Shown here piece after piece: positions 9,546 to 17,618 of a DNA stretch of 64,000 bases (position 1 is the first letter of the stretch; every line of letters starts with the position of its first letter). The position numbers were made by a program, and so were the translations under genes. Below the pieces are notes generated by a model. It ran no database searches and was not told where the DNA came from. It saw only the letters and a list, made by a program, of their open reading frames with translations. Source of the DNA: DYFC01 sp041658585 (GTDB lineage: Bacteria; Nitrospirota; Thermodesulfovibrionia; Thermodesulfovibrionales; SM23-35); contig JBAZZX010000004.1 in NCBI GenBank assembly GCA_041658585.1, positions 1-64,000 on the forward strand. The letters are read 5' to 3'.

Positions 9546-9847
9546 AATAAGGGTCTCCTTTTTAAACAATCCCCTTAATCCCGCTTTGGTAAGGGTGTCT
9601 TGGAAAAAGTTACCTTTGCTAAAGGTTGGGACATTTAAATTTCCCTTAAAAAATGGGGCAGGGGGTTATATTTTCAATTTCAATAAAGATTTTCCAATAT
9701 TCTTCAAGTTACTTTATTCAAGATATTAATATTTGTCAATAACACTTGCAACAGCTTTGTTAATCGCAAGACCTCAAAACTTCACATTCATGTTTCACAT
9801 TCTGCAAGGTTACACGTTAAATGTCATAGCCAACTGTTCTCAAAGAC
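9546..9847. other. Intergenic region, no gene seen
   Basis: About 300 bases between the divergent OsmC gene and a truncated gene. It contains poly-pyrimidine and AT-rich stretches, CCCTTAAAAAATGGGGCAGG-like degenerate repeat sequence and no supported frame. The OsmC operon promoter should lie here but I cannot define it. Confidence 0.4.
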
Positions 9848-10321
9848 ATGTCTCTGTCCAGTTTTTCCCGACCAGCTCTGCAATGGAACCGCTACGTCGT
9901 ATCCTACAGTTCTTACGATCAGAGAGAGATTATGCGGGTCATCACCATGCCTTTCAGACTTCCCCAAATGCCGGAATTAAGTTTTAAGGGGTTTAAAGGC
10001 GTTGCATTTACGGCAGCGCCTGCGGCAATTATGCTAACGGCTCTACTACTTATCATATTTAAAGCATTTAGACGAAAACGATACGGCTTTGTCACGGCGC
10101 AATACGTTAAGCTGAGGAAGGACCTGAAGAAAAAGGGACTTAAGATTAGCCCTTACATGACCTCGCAGGAAATGCAAAGAGCGGCAGTACGGTCAGGATT
10201 TGATGGTAACATTTCCAAGTTTGTCAGGATATATGAAGAATACAGATTCGGGAATAAGTTAATGCCCGAAGAAGAAAAAGCGGGATATCGTCAGTTGTTA
10301 AAAGAGATCAAAAAACAATAG
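9848..10321 (+). pseudogene. C-terminal remnant of a TgpA-like (DUF3488/DUF4129) transglutaminase protein
   Basis: The frame encodes WNRYVVSYSSYDQREIM, then a transmembrane helix AAPAAIMLTALLLIIFKAF, then a cytosolic KLRKDLKKKGLKISPYMTSQEM segment. In TgpA-type membrane transglutaminases these are the post-transglutaminase linker, the last helix and the DUF4129 tail. The transglutaminase core and N-terminal helices are absent: an in-frame stop lies at 9827-9829 and nothing upstream matches. I read it as the 3' remnant of a lost gene. A recently recoded small membrane protein is a less likely alternative. Confidence 0.5.
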
Positions 10322-10331
10322 ACCCATCAGT

Positions 10332-10478
10332 TGCATAAAATGAAAGACTGACATGATAAAAAACATTTAGAACGCGACAAAAGATAATCCGTATTCACCT
10401 GACGGCACTTTTAACCTAATGCGTCTTTTAGATTGTATATCGGTGTTAATAGTGCATTAAGGAGTCGCCTAAAAGCTT
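10332..10478. repeat. Family E repeat, degenerate copy
   Basis: Starts TTGCATAAAATGAAAGACTG, continues with an ACGCGACAAAAGATAAT block and ends GTGCATTAAGGAGTCGC. These blocks line up in order with the better preserved copies at 19173-19330 and 28183-28363. The terminal inverted repeats are eroded in this copy. Confidence 0.55.
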
Positions 10479-10485
10479 TTTTATT

Positions 10486-10501
10486 CCCGAAAGCTTTCGG
10501 G
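10486..10501. repeat. Perfect 16-bp palindrome CCCGAAAGCTTTCGGG
   Basis: A perfect palindrome that recurs at 14458-14473 inside another composite repeat. Possibly a dispersed short palindromic element. Confidence 0.6.
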
Positions 10502-10595
10502 ATCTTTCAAATTTAGAACCTGTTTAGCAAGATTTAGGTAAACATCCAATCCGACATTAAAGTTGACAACATCGCAAAAAGTCCTTTTCATGGCT

Positions 10596-10704
10596 GTCAT
10601 TCCCGAAGCCTGCCCTCGAAATTCGTAATCGGGGGTCCTTAATCGGGAATCCATTCTTTTCAGGAAGTTGCGCGCACCTGGATTCCCGCCTTCGCGGGAA
10701 TGAC
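10596..10704. repeat. Dispersed palindromic repeat of the GTCATTCCCG...CGGGAATGAC type
   Basis: Outer ends GTCATTCCCG and CGGGAATGAC are inverted, and an inner GGGAATCCA/TGGATTCCC pair matches. Units of this type are common intergenic repeats in many bacterial genomes. A 15-bp identical sequence, ATCCGACATTAAAGT, lies outside it on both sides (10549-10563 and 10819-10833). Confidence 0.65.
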
Positions 10705-10832
10705 GACTATCGGCGGGTTCAGGTTTGCAACCTGAACCTTTTATTTCTGCTCTTATGCCTTCCCGTAGGCGCAAAACTCAGGGAGCCGGTCACAGACCCG
10801 CTCCCGCCGGTTATTTACATCCGACATTAAAG

Positions 10833-11498
10833 TCAGATCGGATAGTATTTCCGGTCATCGGATTTCCAGCCATATTCTCCAATCAACGGTACGAAGACAC
10901 AGGAGGTGTGATATTCTTCCTCTAATTTATCTTTCTTTTTTCTGAGCTTAATTAACTGTTGTGAAGAACGATCACCTACCGGGCCGACAATGATGCCTCC
11001 AACAGCTAACTGTTCAAGCAGCGGGTCAGGCAGTTGAGGAGTGCCGGCTGTGATTATAATCCTGTCAAAAGGCGCTTCCTCCGGCCATCCTAATGTGCCG
11101 TCGGCTACTTTTATATGAATAGTTTCATATCTAAGCGAACGGAATTTCTCCTTCGCTTGTTCAGCCAGTTCGGCAATGCGCTCGACCGTGTAGACGTCTT
11201 TTGTCAGTTCCGCGAGGACTGCTGACTGATAGCCTGAACCGGTGCCTATTTCCAGCACCTTTTCATCTCCTTTAAGTTCGAGAAGCTCCGTCATAACGGC
11301 AACCATATAGGGTTGTGATATGGTCTGACCCTCGCCGATCGAAAGAGCCATATCGTCGTAGGCCCTTTGCCGTATCGGTTCGGGCATAAAGAGGTGTCTC
11401 GGAACTCTTTTCATTGCCTCAAGCACGCGCTTATCCGTAATCCCACGCGGGATGAGCTGTGTTTTGACCATATATTCTCTCAGTTCTTTAAAGTCCAT
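10833..11498 (-). CDS. pcm: Protein-L-isoaspartate O-methyltransferase
   Basis: A 221-residue SAM-dependent enzyme that repairs isoaspartyl damage in proteins. The sequence contains the family motifs VPRHLFMPEPIRQRAYDD, IGEGQTISQPYMVAVMTELL and the SAM-binding VLEIGTGSGYQSAVLAELT, and ends with the FVPLIGEYGW segment. It is one of three minus-strand genes (surE, FAD oxidoreductase, pcm); surE-pcm association is common. A family C element begins 14 bp upstream of the start and leaves no recognisable ribosome site between. Confidence 0.95.
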   Translation of the reverse strand: MDFKELREYMVKTQLIPRGITDKRVLEAMKRVPRHLFMPEPIRQRAYDDMALSIGEGQTISQPYMVAVMTELLELKGDEKVLEIGTGSGYQSAVLAELTKDVYTVERIAELAEQAKEKFRSLRYETIHIKVADGTLGWPEEAPFDRIIITAGTPQLPDPLLEQLAVGGIIVGPVGDRSSQQLIKLRKKKDKLEEEYHTSCVFVPLIGEYGWKSDDRKYYPI

Positions 11499-11511
11499 CT
11501 TTAAATATAAA

Positions 11512-11647
11512 TAGAGTCTGTGTATAAAGTCGATATTTCAACACCCTCCCCAACCTCTCCCCTCAAGGGAGGGGCTAATTTACTACCCTCTCCCTTGAGG
11601 GGAGAGGGCAAGGGTGAGGGTGTTATACAGTTTATACACAGACACTA
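11512..11647. mobile_element. Family C TIR element, copy 1 (136 bp)
   Basis: Inverted ends TAGAGTCTGTGTATAAA and TTTATACACAGACACTA flank a core made of two GC-rich palindromes (CTCCCCTCAAGGGAGG and CCTCTCCCTTGAGGGGAGAG). The core is the reverse complement of the family B core, though the TIRs differ. A second copy is at 29769-29911. It occupies the space between the FAD oxidoreductase stop (11654) and the pcm start. Confidence 0.8.
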
Positions 11648-11653
11648 AACATT

Positions 11654-13039
11654 TTAACCCAATATTCTTTTTGATATTTCCCGTGCAGCTATTACTCCCG
11701 ATACCGATGCCTGAATCAATCCTCTGCTTACACCTGCGCCGTCGCCGACGGCAAAAAGATTCGTTATCTCCGTCTCAAGCGACCCCGTTAGCTTTATTTG
11801 CATCGAATAAAACTTGACCTCGACTCCATACAAAAGGGTATGCTCCGAATTTACTCCCGGCGCGATTACATCAAGAGCATCGAGCATCTCAAGGATATCG
11901 GTTATATACCGGTACGGTAAAACAAAGCTGAGGTCCCCGGCTGTTGCATCCTGTAAGGTAGGTTTAACCTTGCCTCCGGATATCCTCTCGCTCGTCGATC
12001 TCCTACCCTTTCTGAGATCGCCGAGACGCTGCAGTAGAACTCCTTTGCCGAGGAGATTCGCAAGTCCTGCTATATATCTTCCATAAAGTATAGGATCATT
12101 AAAAGGCTTTGTAAAGGATGTGCTGACCAACAAGGCAAAGTTTGTATTGTCCGTTTTTTTATGCGCATAGCTATGGCCGTTTACAGTCCAGATGCCCTTG
12201 AGATACTCTTTCACAACCTCGCCGTATGGATTGACGCAAAAGGTCCTCACCCTGTCATTGAATGTTTTCGATTGGTAAATGAGCTTGGGTTCATAGGTTA
12301 TTTTTGTCAGGCCCTCAAAGACCGGGGCCGGTATTTCAACCCTTATGCCGATATCAACTGGGTTTTGAAGGATCGTAAGACGAAGCCTCTTGGTTTCTTT
12401 TTCGAGCCACCTCGACCCTTCACGACCCGGCGCAAGTATGACATAATCGGAATACAGTTTTGTCCCGTCTTTGAGCTTTACCCCCGCAGCCCGTTTTTTA
12501 CTGCGCAGTATCCGTTCGGCTTCAGCAGAGAAAAGAATTTCAATATGGTTATTGAGGGATTCTTTGATGTTCCTGAGAACGGTACCGCATTGGTCGGTGC
12601 CGATATGTCTTATCCTGGACGGCACTAACATAAGGTTGTTTTCGGAGGCGAGTCTTGATATTTTATGAATCTCACTGCCGTTATCACCGTATGTTTTTTT
12701 CGGAGCGCCGAAGCTTATGTATATTTCATCAACATAAGCTATAAGGGACTGCAGGGTATCAACATCGATGTATCTGTTAAGGAACCCTCCGATCTCCGCC
12801 GACAGGGTAAGTTTGCCGTCACTGAAAGCCCCTGCGCCGCCCCAGCCGCTCAGAAGGGCGCATTCCGGACAGGTCATGCATGAAATATTCTTCATCTTCA
12901 TGGGACATATCCTGTGCTGAAGGTCTTTCCCTTTTTCAATGATGAGAATTTTCGCACCCCCGGACTGCTTGAGCAGTTCAATGGCGGCGAATATACCGGC
13001 AGGTCCCGAGCCGATGATTATGACGTCGTAGTGTTTCAA
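11654..13039 (-). CDS. FAD-dependent oxidoreductase (COG2509-type)
   Basis: A 461-residue flavoprotein. The N-terminal dinucleotide fold is YDVIIIGSGPAGIFAAIEL with the acidic IIEKGKDL, followed by a cysteine pair (CMTCPEC) and GWGGAGAFSDGKLTLS, characteristic of this uncharacterised dehydrogenase family. The closing FAD contact is LFAVGDGAGVSRGLIQASVSG. The substrate is unknown. The start is a TTG at 13039 with only a weak AGG upstream, and a family B element begins 3 bases further on, so the native start region may have been displaced. Confidence 0.85.
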   Translation of the reverse strand: MKHYDVIIIGSGPAGIFAAIELLKQSGGAKILIIEKGKDLQHRICPMKMKNISCMTCPECALLSGWGGAGAFSDGKLTLSAEIGGFLNRYIDVDTLQSLIAYVDEIYISFGAPKKTYGDNGSEIHKISRLASENNLMLVPSRIRHIGTDQCGTVLRNIKESLNNHIEILFSAEAERILRSKKRAAGVKLKDGTKLYSDYVILAPGREGSRWLEKETKRLRLTILQNPVDIGIRVEIPAPVFEGLTKITYEPKLIYQSKTFNDRVRTFCVNPYGEVVKEYLKGIWTVNGHSYAHKKTDNTNFALLVSTSFTKPFNDPILYGRYIAGLANLLGKGVLLQRLGDLRKGRRSTSERISGGKVKPTLQDATAGDLSFVLPYRYITDILEMLDALDVIAPGVNSEHTLLYGVEVKFYSMQIKLTGSLETEITNLFAVGDGAGVSRGLIQASVSGVIAAREISKRILG

Positions 13040-13042
13040 GTT

Positions 13043-13228
13043 TTACCTATTAATGAATTCATAAGAAAAGCCACACACCCTCACCCTTGCCCTCTCCCCT
13101 CAAGGGAGAGGGGACTTAAGAATCGCCCCTCCATAGAGGGGAGTTACCTCTACTTCTTCCCCTCCCTTGAGGGGAGGGGATAAAGGGGAGGGTGTCTAAA
13201 TGTGTCCCTACTTATGACCTCCTTAGTA
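13043..13228. mobile_element. Family B TIR element, copy 2 (about 186 bp)
   Basis: Shares the CACCCTCACCCTTGCCC block, both GC-rich palindromes and the CTTATGACCTCCTTAGTA right end with the other B copies. The left end (TTACCTATTAATGAATTC) has diverged. The core carries an extra palindromic duplication (CCCTCCATAGAGGGGAG). It abuts the TTG start of the FAD oxidoreductase on one side and a family D repeat on the other. Confidence 0.75.
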
Positions 13229-13327
13229 TGTCATTCTGAGCTTGTCGAAGAATCATGACTAATCAATAAGTTATGTGACCCTTCGACAAGCTCAGGGTGA
13301 CAATTTAGATACTTTTGCAAGAAACTC
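13227..13327. repeat. Family D repeat, left-truncated copy
   Basis: Matches 33741-33901 over TGTCATTCTGAGCTTGT, AATCATGACTAATCAATAAG, CCTTCGACAAGCTCAGGGTG and ACTTTTGCAAGAAACTC. The TTCTGAGCTTGTCGAAG and CTTCGACAAGCTCAG halves are inverted. Its left TIR is missing exactly where the family B element joins, so B probably inserted into it. Confidence 0.75.
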
Positions 13328-13358
13328 ATATCTGCCTTTCATTTATTACAATTGTCAT

Positions 13359-14126
13359 TTAACCAATATTCAATTTCAACCTATCCCTTAAAAACTGCAA
13401 TGCATCATAATTTGTAAGGTCGAGATGGATAGGGGTAATCGAGATATGGTTTTCCTGAATTGCCTGGATGTCAGTGTCTTCACCATGCTCCCAGTACGGA
13501 GTTCCTCCGCCGATCCAGTAGTGTTTTTCACCATGCGGATCAAAGGTTTCGTGAACGGAACCTTCATAAATACGTTTACCCTGACGTGTAAATTTAATCC
13601 CTTTTATGTTATTCAAAGATACATCAGGCACATTGACATTCAGAAGGGTGTCATAGGGCAATGAATTGTCGAGAATATACCTGCCTATCTTTTTTGCAAA
13701 TCCTGCAGCAGTGTCAAAATGAAGAGGAAGGGCAGGTTTTTTGGCAATGACCAGTGATACAGCAAATGATGGTATGCCCATGATCGTGCTTTCTATGGCA
13801 GCAGAAACAGTGCCGGAGTATGTAATATCATCCCCGAGATTAGCTCCTTTGTTAATGCCGGAGACGACAAAAGCAGGCTTTTCAGGGAGAATTTTATTGA
13901 CGGCGACAGCCACACAATCAGTCGGGGTGCCGTTGACGCTGTAGACACGCTCCCGGAGTTTTTCGACTCTCAGAGGTCTATGCATTGTCAGCGCATGGCT
14001 TACGGCGCTTCTTTCCCTGTCGGGCGCTATGACATATGCATCTCCGAGTTCCTTCATGGCATTAAAGAGCGAAATCAGTCCGGGTGAATGGACTCCGTCG
14101 TCGTTCGTAACAAGAATAATCGCCAT
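13359..14126 (-). CDS. surE: 5'-nucleotidase SurE
   Basis: A 255-residue survival protein that dephosphorylates nucleoside monophosphates using a divalent metal. The N-terminal metal site ILVTNDDGVHSPGL and SAVSHALTMHRPLRV are present, as are GTPTDCVAVAV and SGINKGANLGDDITYSGTVSAA (split as read). I start at the ATG at 14126, where the family begins; the frame is open 15 codons further, but neither start has a clear ribosome site. It lies upstream of the FAD oxidoreductase and pcm on the same strand. Confidence 0.94.
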   Translation of the reverse strand: MAIILVTNDDGVHSPGLISLFNAMKELGDAYVIAPDRERSAVSHALTMHRPLRVEKLRERVYSVNGTPTDCVAVAVNKILPEKPAFVVSGINKGANLGDDITYSGTVSAAIESTIMGIPSFAVSLVIAKKPALPLHFDTAAGFAKKIGRYILDNSLPYDTLLNVNVPDVSLNNIKGIKFTRQGKRIYEGSVHETFDPHGEKHYWIGGGTPYWEHGEDTDIQAIQENHISITPIHLDLTNYDALQFLRDRLKLNIG

Positions 14127-14237
14127 TGATCTTATTGTATCAGAATTACGGCAAATCAGGGATATCGGCATGCGCAGTTTATTTTTCGGAGCTTAGTAAT
14201 TTTCCATTTATACCCTTCATTATTCCGCTCAATTTTT

Positions 14238-14528
14238 GTCATCCTCCGGCTTGACCGGGGGATCCAGGATTCTTTGTTTTTTAAAGACAATGGATTCCCG
14301 ATTACTACCTCGGGCCAACAGTAGGCGCCTTAAGCGAATGACAAACAAAAACAACCATTTAAGATTGTCATTCTCGCGCCCGCCCCAGCGGGTTCGCCGA
14401 GGAGAAAAGGCGGGTCACCTCAGTGACTCGCCGAGGCGGGAATCCAGTTTTTTCAATCCCGAAAGCTTTCGGGACTGGATCCCCCGGTCCCTCCAAAAAG
14501 ACGGCGGGCAAGCAAGCCGGAGGATGAC
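14238..14528. repeat. Composite palindromic repeat region
   Basis: Outer ends are GTCATCCTCCGGCTTGACCG at 14238 and the complement AAGCCGGAGGATGAC ending at 14528, with GGGGGATCCAG paired to CTGGATCCCCC inside. Nested within are a GTCATTCTCGCGCC to CGGGAATCCAG unit and the CCCGAAAGCTTTCGGG palindrome (14458-14473). No protein signal; frames running through it translate repeat sequence. Confidence 0.65.
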
Positions 14529-14642
14529 AAAATACGACTTTATGAACAAACTCAAAATAGATTATAAAAACCTTGCTCTTCATGTCTGTTTTATGCAAAA
14601 TATATGCTGTTATCCAATCGATTAAAGTCATTTGAATGTCTT

Positions 14643-14663
14643 TAATCCGTCCGCCGGACGGAT
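14643..14663. repeat. 21-bp hairpin AATCCGTCC/GGACGGATT
   Basis: Nine-base perfect inverted repeat with a GCC loop, no U-run behind it. Lies in the gap before purM and could be a weak terminator or a short dispersed palindrome. Confidence 0.45.
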
Positions 14664-14771
14664 TATGGTCCTTCTTCAATGAGGACATGGGGGTGTCCCG
14701 AAGGAAGAAGTTCAGGTCAAAACTGGAAGCAAGACATACACACTAAAACTATGGTGTGTTTTCTAAACAAA

Positions 14772-15049
14772 TGAATACAGGTCCTTTCTCAAACTGTGCG
14801 GGTAAAGTTCCTCTCCCTTGAGGGGAGAGGGTTGGGAGAGGGTGATTAAATCAATGGCAAAAGGGTTAACGCACCTTGCAAAAGGCCTCAGAAAAAGATC
14901 AACTGATGTGGAGCAGTTATTATGGAGCCGTTTAGCGGAGTCCTTGAAGCAATATGGGAGAGGTTTCATTGAACACCCTCCCCTCAATCCCCTCCCCTCA
15001 AGGGAGGGGACGTAATTACCCACACAAAATGAGAAAGAACCTGAATACA
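14772..15049 (+). mobile_element. Family A TIR element copy 1, with DUF559 gene remnant and 8-bp target duplication
   Basis: TIRs of 26 bp at 14780-14805 (begins GGTCCTTTCTCAAACTGTG) and 15016-15041 (ends AAAATGAGAAAGAACC) match at 22 positions. The perfect direct repeat TGAATACA flanks them (14772-14779, 15042-15049). Inside is a palindrome on each side and a frame from the ATG at 14854 encoding AKGLRKRSTDVEQLLWSRL, the N-terminus of a DUF559 endonuclease. This is joined out of frame to its 3' end (GVLEAIWERFH in another frame), so most of the gene is deleted. Without the element and one repeat, the sequence reads ATGAATACATTAACC, the original purM start. Confidence 0.9.
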
Positions 15050-16072
15050 TTAACCTACAAAAAGGCCGGAGTTGATATTGATGAGGGGGACCGTTTTGTC
15101 CGTCTTATATCTCCTTTTGTCAGAAAAACCTTCCGCAAAGAAGTCATAACCGACCTCGGTTCTTTTAATGCCCTGTTTAAGCTTGATCTGAAAAAGTACA
15201 AAAACCCCGTGCTTGTAAGCGGGACCGACGGCGTCGGGACAAAACTCAAGATCGCCTTTATGATGGACAAGCATGATAGCATCGGTATAGACCTTGTCGC
15301 CATGTGCGTTAATGATATCCTGACGAGCGGCGCCGAGCCTCTTTTCTTTCTTGATTATTTTGCAACAGGGAAACTAAAGGCGGACAAGGCGGCAGACGTT
15401 ATAAAAGGAATAGTCAAAGGCTGCAAAGAGTCGGGCTGTTCCCTGATCGGCGGAGAAACCGCGGAAATGCCGGGATTCTATCCGGAAGGCGAGTATGACC
15501 TTTCGGGTTTTGCAGTCGGCGTTGTTGATAAAAACAGGATCATAGACGGCTCGGGGATAAAACCGGGAGATACGATCATCGGCATTGCATCAAACGGCAT
15601 TCACAGCAACGGATATTCTCTGGTGCGTAAACTTTTTTTTGATATAAAAAAAATGAGAGCCGACTCCAATATCCCTGAGTTGAAGTCCGGCCTTGGAAAG
15701 GAACTTCTTAAGCCCACAAGGATCTACGTAAAGGCATTTATGGCTTTAAGGGATAAGGTGAAGATAAAGGGCATGGCCCATATAACAGGCGGGGGGATCT
15801 CCGGCAACCTTCCAAGGATATTTCCTGAAGGTATTTGCGCTGATATAAAAACGGATTCATGGCCTGTACCGAAAATTTTCACTCTTATACGGAAACTGGG
15901 GAATGTCCCTGAAGAAGATATGAGAAAAACCTTCAATATGGGGATAGGATACATTATCGTTGTTTCCAGAGTTGAGGCAGAGCAGGCAGTTGCTTTGCTA
16001 AAGAAATCAGGATACCGGGCCTTCATTATCGGCAGGACAGAAAAAGGAGGAAAGGGTGTACGATATTCATAA
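15029..16072 (+). CDS. purM: Phosphoribosylformylglycinamidine cyclo-ligase (AIR synthetase)
   Basis: A 347-residue ATP-dependent enzyme of purine synthesis converting FGAM to AIR. The sequence has LTYKKAGVDIDEGD at the N-terminus, GTDGVGTKLKIA, the nucleotide-binding GGETAEMPGFYPEGEYD and HITGGGISGNLPRI. The normal length is about 345. The first residues MRKNLNTL derive partly from a family A TIR: the ATG at 15029 lies in the element, and the ancestral MNTLTYKK start was split by the insertion. The nearest purine-rich site (AGGGAGGGG) is about 20 bases upstream, so initiation may be weak. An open frame upstream to 14954 translates repeat and is not used. Confidence 0.95.
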   Translation: MRKNLNTLTYKKAGVDIDEGDRFVRLISPFVRKTFRKEVITDLGSFNALFKLDLKKYKNPVLVSGTDGVGTKLKIAFMMDKHDSIGIDLVAMCVNDILTSGAEPLFFLDYFATGKLKADKAADVIKGIVKGCKESGCSLIGGETAEMPGFYPEGEYDLSGFAVGVVDKNRIIDGSGIKPGDTIIGIASNGIHSNGYSLVRKLFFDIKKMRADSNIPELKSGLGKELLKPTRIYVKAFMALRDKVKIKGMAHITGGGISGNLPRIFPEGICADIKTDSWPVPKIFTLIRKLGNVPEEDMRKTFNMGIGYIIVVSRVEAEQAVALLKKSGYRAFIIGRTEKGGKGVRYS

Positions 16073-16901
16073 AATAAAAGGTTTTTTCAGAAAGATATTT
16101 ACTCCCGTTACAATAATGCTTGTGCCGCACAGCAAAACAGAGCCTCTGAACATAAAGGTGCCTTTTATCGGGATATTTACCGCACTGGTGCTATGCTGTT
16201 TCGGTATTGTTTATGTTTTTTCCATTGCAGTAAGCACAGTTGAATACTACAGGATGAAGAATAACTTGAACTATTATTCGCAGCAGTTTTCCGAGCTGAA
16301 TACAACCATCTCTTCTCTGAAAAAGACTGATAACGATTTTAAACGTTTGTTTTCCCTTGGTTCAAAAGATAAGGTGCTGGAGCATGCCGATACGCTGGAT
16401 AGCGGCTCTCTTGATATGGAAGACTTAAAGCAACAGATTAAGAAGACTACAGAAACTATTGGAGAAATAAAGGATTATTTACATATACAAAGTAATATCT
16501 ATATTTCAACGCCAAAGGGTTTTCCGGTTAACGGCAGCATCTCATCTGCCTTTGGTATGAGGGAAAATCCGAGGACCGGTGCGGATGACTTTCATTCAGG
16601 AATCGATCTGTCCATATCACCCGGTACACCTGTAAGGGCTACTGCAGACGGGATAGTAAGCTATTCGGGATGGCATGGCGGCAACGGAAATCTTGTGGTC
16701 CTTGAGCACGGTCATGGGTTTTCCACATTTTATGCCCATAATAAAAGCACTGACGTAAAGATAGGTCAAAAGGTCAAGAGAGGCGATATCATCAGCTATT
16801 CCGGCTCGACGGGTAACTCTACGGGACCTCACGTCCATTATGAGATATGGCAAGACGGAAAGCCTCTTAACCCGGTAGCTTATTTAAAAGGGAGGGCATA
16901 G
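16056..16901 (+). CDS. M23-family (LytM) peptidoglycan endopeptidase, membrane anchored
   Basis: A 281-residue protein with an N-terminal membrane helix (IGIFTALVLCCFGIVYVFSI, residues about 38-57), a coiled-coil segment (MKNNLNYYSQQFSELNTTI) and a C-terminal zinc peptidase domain. Zinc ligands are visible in FHSGIDLSI and HVHYEIWQDGKPLNP, so it should be catalytically competent. The start is a GTG at 16056 with AAGGAGG five bases ahead, overlapping purM by 17 bases. It is followed without a gap by a bactofilin; M23 peptidase plus bactofilin is a recurring pair in cell-shape control. Confidence 0.92.
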   Translation: MYDIHKIKGFFRKIFTPVTIMLVPHSKTEPLNIKVPFIGIFTALVLCCFGIVYVFSIAVSTVEYYRMKNNLNYYSQQFSELNTTISSLKKTDNDFKRLFSLGSKDKVLEHADTLDSGSLDMEDLKQQIKKTTETIGEIKDYLHIQSNIYISTPKGFPVNGSISSAFGMRENPRTGADDFHSGIDLSISPGTPVRATADGIVSYSGWHGGNGNLVVLEHGHGFSTFYAHNKSTDVKIGQKVKRGDIISYSGSTGNSTGPHVHYEIWQDGKPLNPVAYLKGRA

Positions 16902-17269
16902 TGTTTACAAAAAATACCGAGAAACTTGAGGCATTGATTGGCGCGAATTCAAATTTCAGGGGCGATATCGATACAAAAGGCACCCTTAGGATTGACGGCA
17001 CTTTGGATGGTAACGCGAACGCCGACTGGATCATCCTTGGCGAGAAGTCCAGCATAAAGGGTGACCTGACCTCAAGGGGTATTGTTGTAGGAGGCAGGAT
17101 TGAAGGCAATCTGAGGGCCAAGGAGATCGTTGAAATCAAATCAAAGGGCCAGGTATACGGGGACATTCACACAAGCAAGTTGACCATCGTCGAAGGCGGC
17201 TTGTTTGACGGCAGATCGAACATGACAAAAGAAGAGTCAAAGATAGTGGAGTTTCAGGCAAAGGGGTAA
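16901..17269 (+). CDS. Bactofilin (DUF583 polymer-forming cytoskeletal protein)
   Basis: A 122-residue beta-helical protein. The repeating pattern GANSNFRGDIDTKGTLRIDG, GEKSSIKGDLTSRGIVVGG, RIEGNLRAKEIVEI, GQVYGDIHTSKLTIVEGG is the bactofilin core. It polymerises without nucleotide and positions cell-wall enzymes. The GTG start overlaps the stop of the M23 peptidase by one base, so the two are translationally coupled and probably act together at the envelope. Confidence 0.93.
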   Translation: MFTKNTEKLEALIGANSNFRGDIDTKGTLRIDGTLDGNANADWIILGEKSSIKGDLTSRGIVVGGRIEGNLRAKEIVEIKSKGQVYGDIHTSKLTIVEGGLFDGRSNMTKEESKIVEFQAKG

Positions 17270-17309
17270 CACACTAAACCTGATCGGATATACTTTTAAA
17301 ATAAAGTTA

Positions 17310-17618
17310 ATGAAAAAGAAGAAAACATTGCATTTCTCGGTTGAGGACATAATCAGGACTGAGTTCAAGAAATCTCTTAGCAGGGGAACTATCGGTAAGG
17401 ATGCTAATGGGTTACTGTGGGCTTACGGTGTTCTCCTGAGAGATTCTCTCTACTGGGTTGAAGTTATCACGATAGACTTAGAGACTCATAAAGTGGAACG
17501 GATAAAGGACAAAGAAAGCTCATATGAGCAAAGGGAAGATGCAACCGCATATATAAAGGAATTGACAAAAGAAATCCTTCCGATGGATTCACACACTGCA
17601 AAAATCAATGTGCTATAG
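17310..17618 (+). CDS. Conserved-looking hypothetical protein
   Basis: A 102-residue soluble protein with no family I recognise. It has a basic N-terminus (MKKKKTLHFSVEDIIRTEF), a tryptophan-containing beta section (LLWAYGVLLRDSLYWVEVITI) and a charged C-terminus. It starts 40 bases after the bactofilin and may be the last gene of the purM-M23-bactofilin operon. No clear ribosome site is seen, but the codon pattern resembles its neighbours. Confidence 0.5.
   Translation: MKKKKTLHFSVEDIIRTEFKKSLSRGTIGKDANGLLWAYGVLLRDSLYWVEVITIDLETHKVERIKDKESSYEQREDATAYIKELTKEILPMDSHTAKINVL

Noticed and set aside
10481..10774. Reverse frame with SRHSREGGNPGARN
   Set aside because: This peptide is the translation of a common intergenic palindromic repeat, not a gene.
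14368..14688. 106-codon reverse frame
   Set aside because: Runs entirely through composite palindromic repeats.
14954..15028. N-terminal extension of purM
   Set aside because: It translates the family A repeat (LNTLPSIPSPQGRG), and PurM proteins begin near LTYKKAGVD.
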